Origin: Pyropia yezoensis
Taxonomy: Eukaryota > Rhodophyta > Bangiophyceae > Bangiales > Bangiaceae
Assembly: GCA_009829735.1 (NCBI GenBank)
Contig: CM020619.1
Coordinates: forward strand, 15,443,816-15,507,815
Direction of reading: 5' to 3'
DNA: 64,000 bases
Notes under the pieces: model-generated
Seen by the model: the letters and a program-made list of their open reading frames with translations, nothing else
The model's database searches: none
Told to the model about the DNA's origin: nothing
Shown: positions 62,947 to 64,000 of the stretch, in pieces
Layout: every line of letters begins with the position of its first letter
Position numbering within the stretch: position 1 is the stretch's first letter
Translations under genes and position numbers: made by a program

Positions 62947-64000
62947 TTACCTGCGGTACCGCAGACGCCGAAAGTTAAACCACAGATGCAGGATGCCCCG
63001 CTCAAACGAGCACCGGAAGCCCCGCCGGTGAGAGTGCTCCCACTCCCGGTTGACAATCTTGAACGCAATGTCCTCGTACGGGGGTCCCGCAGAGAAGGTC
63101 AGCACGCAAACGTCGGATGCGCCTGGCCCACTGGCACCACCGCCGCCCCCCACCGCACTGAGCTTGTAGGTGGGCGTCACGGAGGGATCCACCAGGTCTG
63201 GATAAAAGATGTTGAACTTGTAGCCCTCGACAGTCTTGGGCGGCGGGTTGTCGTGATCATAGTGCGTCCGGTTGTACTTGTTCCATTCGTAGCCGGTGTG
63301 GACGCGGTTGTAGAAGCGGGGCTTGCGGGGGCGGTACTTGTCGTTCCACGCAAAGAAGATAGGGCGGCCGTTTGCGTCGACAGCGCGGGCCGCGCGCCGG
63401 GGGGCCACCGCCACCTCGTCCGCAAACACCTCGCCGGCCTCGCCGCCACGACCGCCCGGGGCATCCGTCCAGTGGGCGCCACCGCTGCCCGCCTTTGCCT
63501 TGCCGCCCCGCCCGCCAGGGACGCGGCCGCTGCCGCTGCCGTGAATCACCTCGAGGGGTTCGGCAGCGCCACCGGCGCCACCAGCAGCTTCGTCGGCCTC
63601 GTCCGCTGATGGGGCCTCCTCCTCGTCGGGAAGTCGCTCCAGCTTGACCGTTAAAAGCTGTGCGTGGAGGCCATCGAGTGTGGTCGCCGCTCGCTTGGAC
63701 CGTAGCCGCCGCAGGGCGAGGCGCCAAAACGCCAAATCTTCTGCATTCTCGTCGGCGGCAGAGGCCACCTTTGCTCGCAGGACGGCCTCGCGCTCCGCCA
63801 GCTCCTCCCCTGTTTTGCCGTCCAGGAGACGCGCCAGCTCCGCCGCCAGCGCCGGGGGTACGCGGGTGCTGTCGCCGCCACCACGGCCGTCACTGCCCAG
63901 CTGCCCATCACGGCCGCCCCCAGCTTGCGCCTCACGCGCGCGCGCATCCTCCAGCGCATCCACCGTCAGGACCTCAAGGCAGCGCCAATAGGTCATGCGC
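62947..64000 (-). CDS. CACTIN: Cactin, C-terminal part (5' end beyond window)
   Basis: Cactin is a conserved nuclear, spliceosome-associated protein. The frame is open from the right edge and runs to TAA at 62949-62947. YWRCLEVLTVDALEDAR at the visible start resembles the end of the conserved middle domain. An Ala/Asp/Gly-rich linker follows. The C-terminal signature domain (about residues 225-349) is strong: KYRPRKPRFYNRVHTGYEWN, EGYKFNIFYPDLVD, TFSAGPPYEDIAFKIVNREW, GILHLWFNFRRLRYRR. No intron is seen in this part. The N-terminal Arg/Ser region is outside the window. Confidence 0.94.
   Translation of the reverse strand, partial: RMTYWRCLEVLTVDALEDARAREAQAGGGRDGQLGSDGRGGGDSTRVPPALAAELARLLDGKTGEELAEREAVLRAKVASAADENAEDLAFWRLALRRLRSKRAATTLDGLHAQLLTVKLERLPDEEEAPSADEADEAAGGAGGAAEPLEVIHGSGSGRVPGGRGGKAKAGSGGAHWTDAPGGRGGEAGEVFADEVAVAPRRAARAVDANGRPIFFAWNDKYRPRKPRFYNRVHTGYEWNKYNRTHYDHDNPPPKTVEGYKFNIFYPDLVDPSVTPTYKLSAVGGGGGASGPGASDVCVLTFSAGPPYEDIAFKIVNREWEHSHRRGFRCSFERGILHLWFNFRRLRYRR

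Noticed and set aside
1..64000. CRISPR arrays, rRNA, tRNA genes, operons or bacterial promoters
   Set aside because: None seen. The decamer and other repeats lack unique spacers, and the window is clearly eukaryotic.

Overview
The window is eukaryotic nuclear DNA: G+C-rich, with one clear GT..AG intron, Kozak-like starts, Ty3/Gypsy LTR retrotransposons with chromodomains, hAT DNA transposons and a cactin gene. A plastid-like N-terminal extension on one gene, together with high G+C, few introns and heavy Gypsy load, makes a bangiophyte red alga (Porphyra/Pyropia type) my best guess. This is inference; no rRNA or organelle marker is present.

About 53 kb (1-53.2 kb) is a nested transposon cluster. 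Element A (1-14776, plus sense, left end outside the window) ends in a 362 bp LTR. Element B (3378-13031) is inserted in it as a complete, very young copy: 573 bp LTRs that read as identical and a 5 bp target duplication GCCTC. An 8.17 kb hAT transposon follows (15369-23535), with 16 bp inverted repeats, an 8 bp duplication GTCAATAT, an intact transposase and about 5 kb of G+C-rich cargo. Next are a second hAT-type end (24228), an unrecognised broken gene (24546-25253), defective Gypsy element D (25662-31536), minus-sense element C (31537-41062), the right part of element E (41063-43015), an LTR remnant of family B, a chromodomain scrap, a decayed hAT transposase (44856-47525), a fourth antisense-ORF lineage (F, 47805-50064) and a gag relic with its primer site (51984-53180).

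The most interesting pattern is a recurring Gypsy architecture. Downstream of pol, on the opposite strand and converging with it, lies a long extra ORF (here called aORF) that starts near or inside the 3' LTR. It occurs in four sequence lineages (A/C, B, D/E, F) with a faintly shared core. The sense genes also share a layout: gag ends within a few codons of a -1 slippery heptamer, G_GGA_AAC (B and C; one base changed in D), and pol lies in the -1 frame. Primer-binding sites are nearly identical across families.

The right end (54-64 kb) is a small host gene island: a two-exon membrane methyltransferase of the ICMT/PEMT type (+), a secreted proteinase K-like subtilase (-), a secreted repeat and Cys-rich protein (+), and the 3' part of cactin (-), whose stop codon abuts a decamer minisatellite.

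All comparisons were made by eye; no alignment or database search was run.
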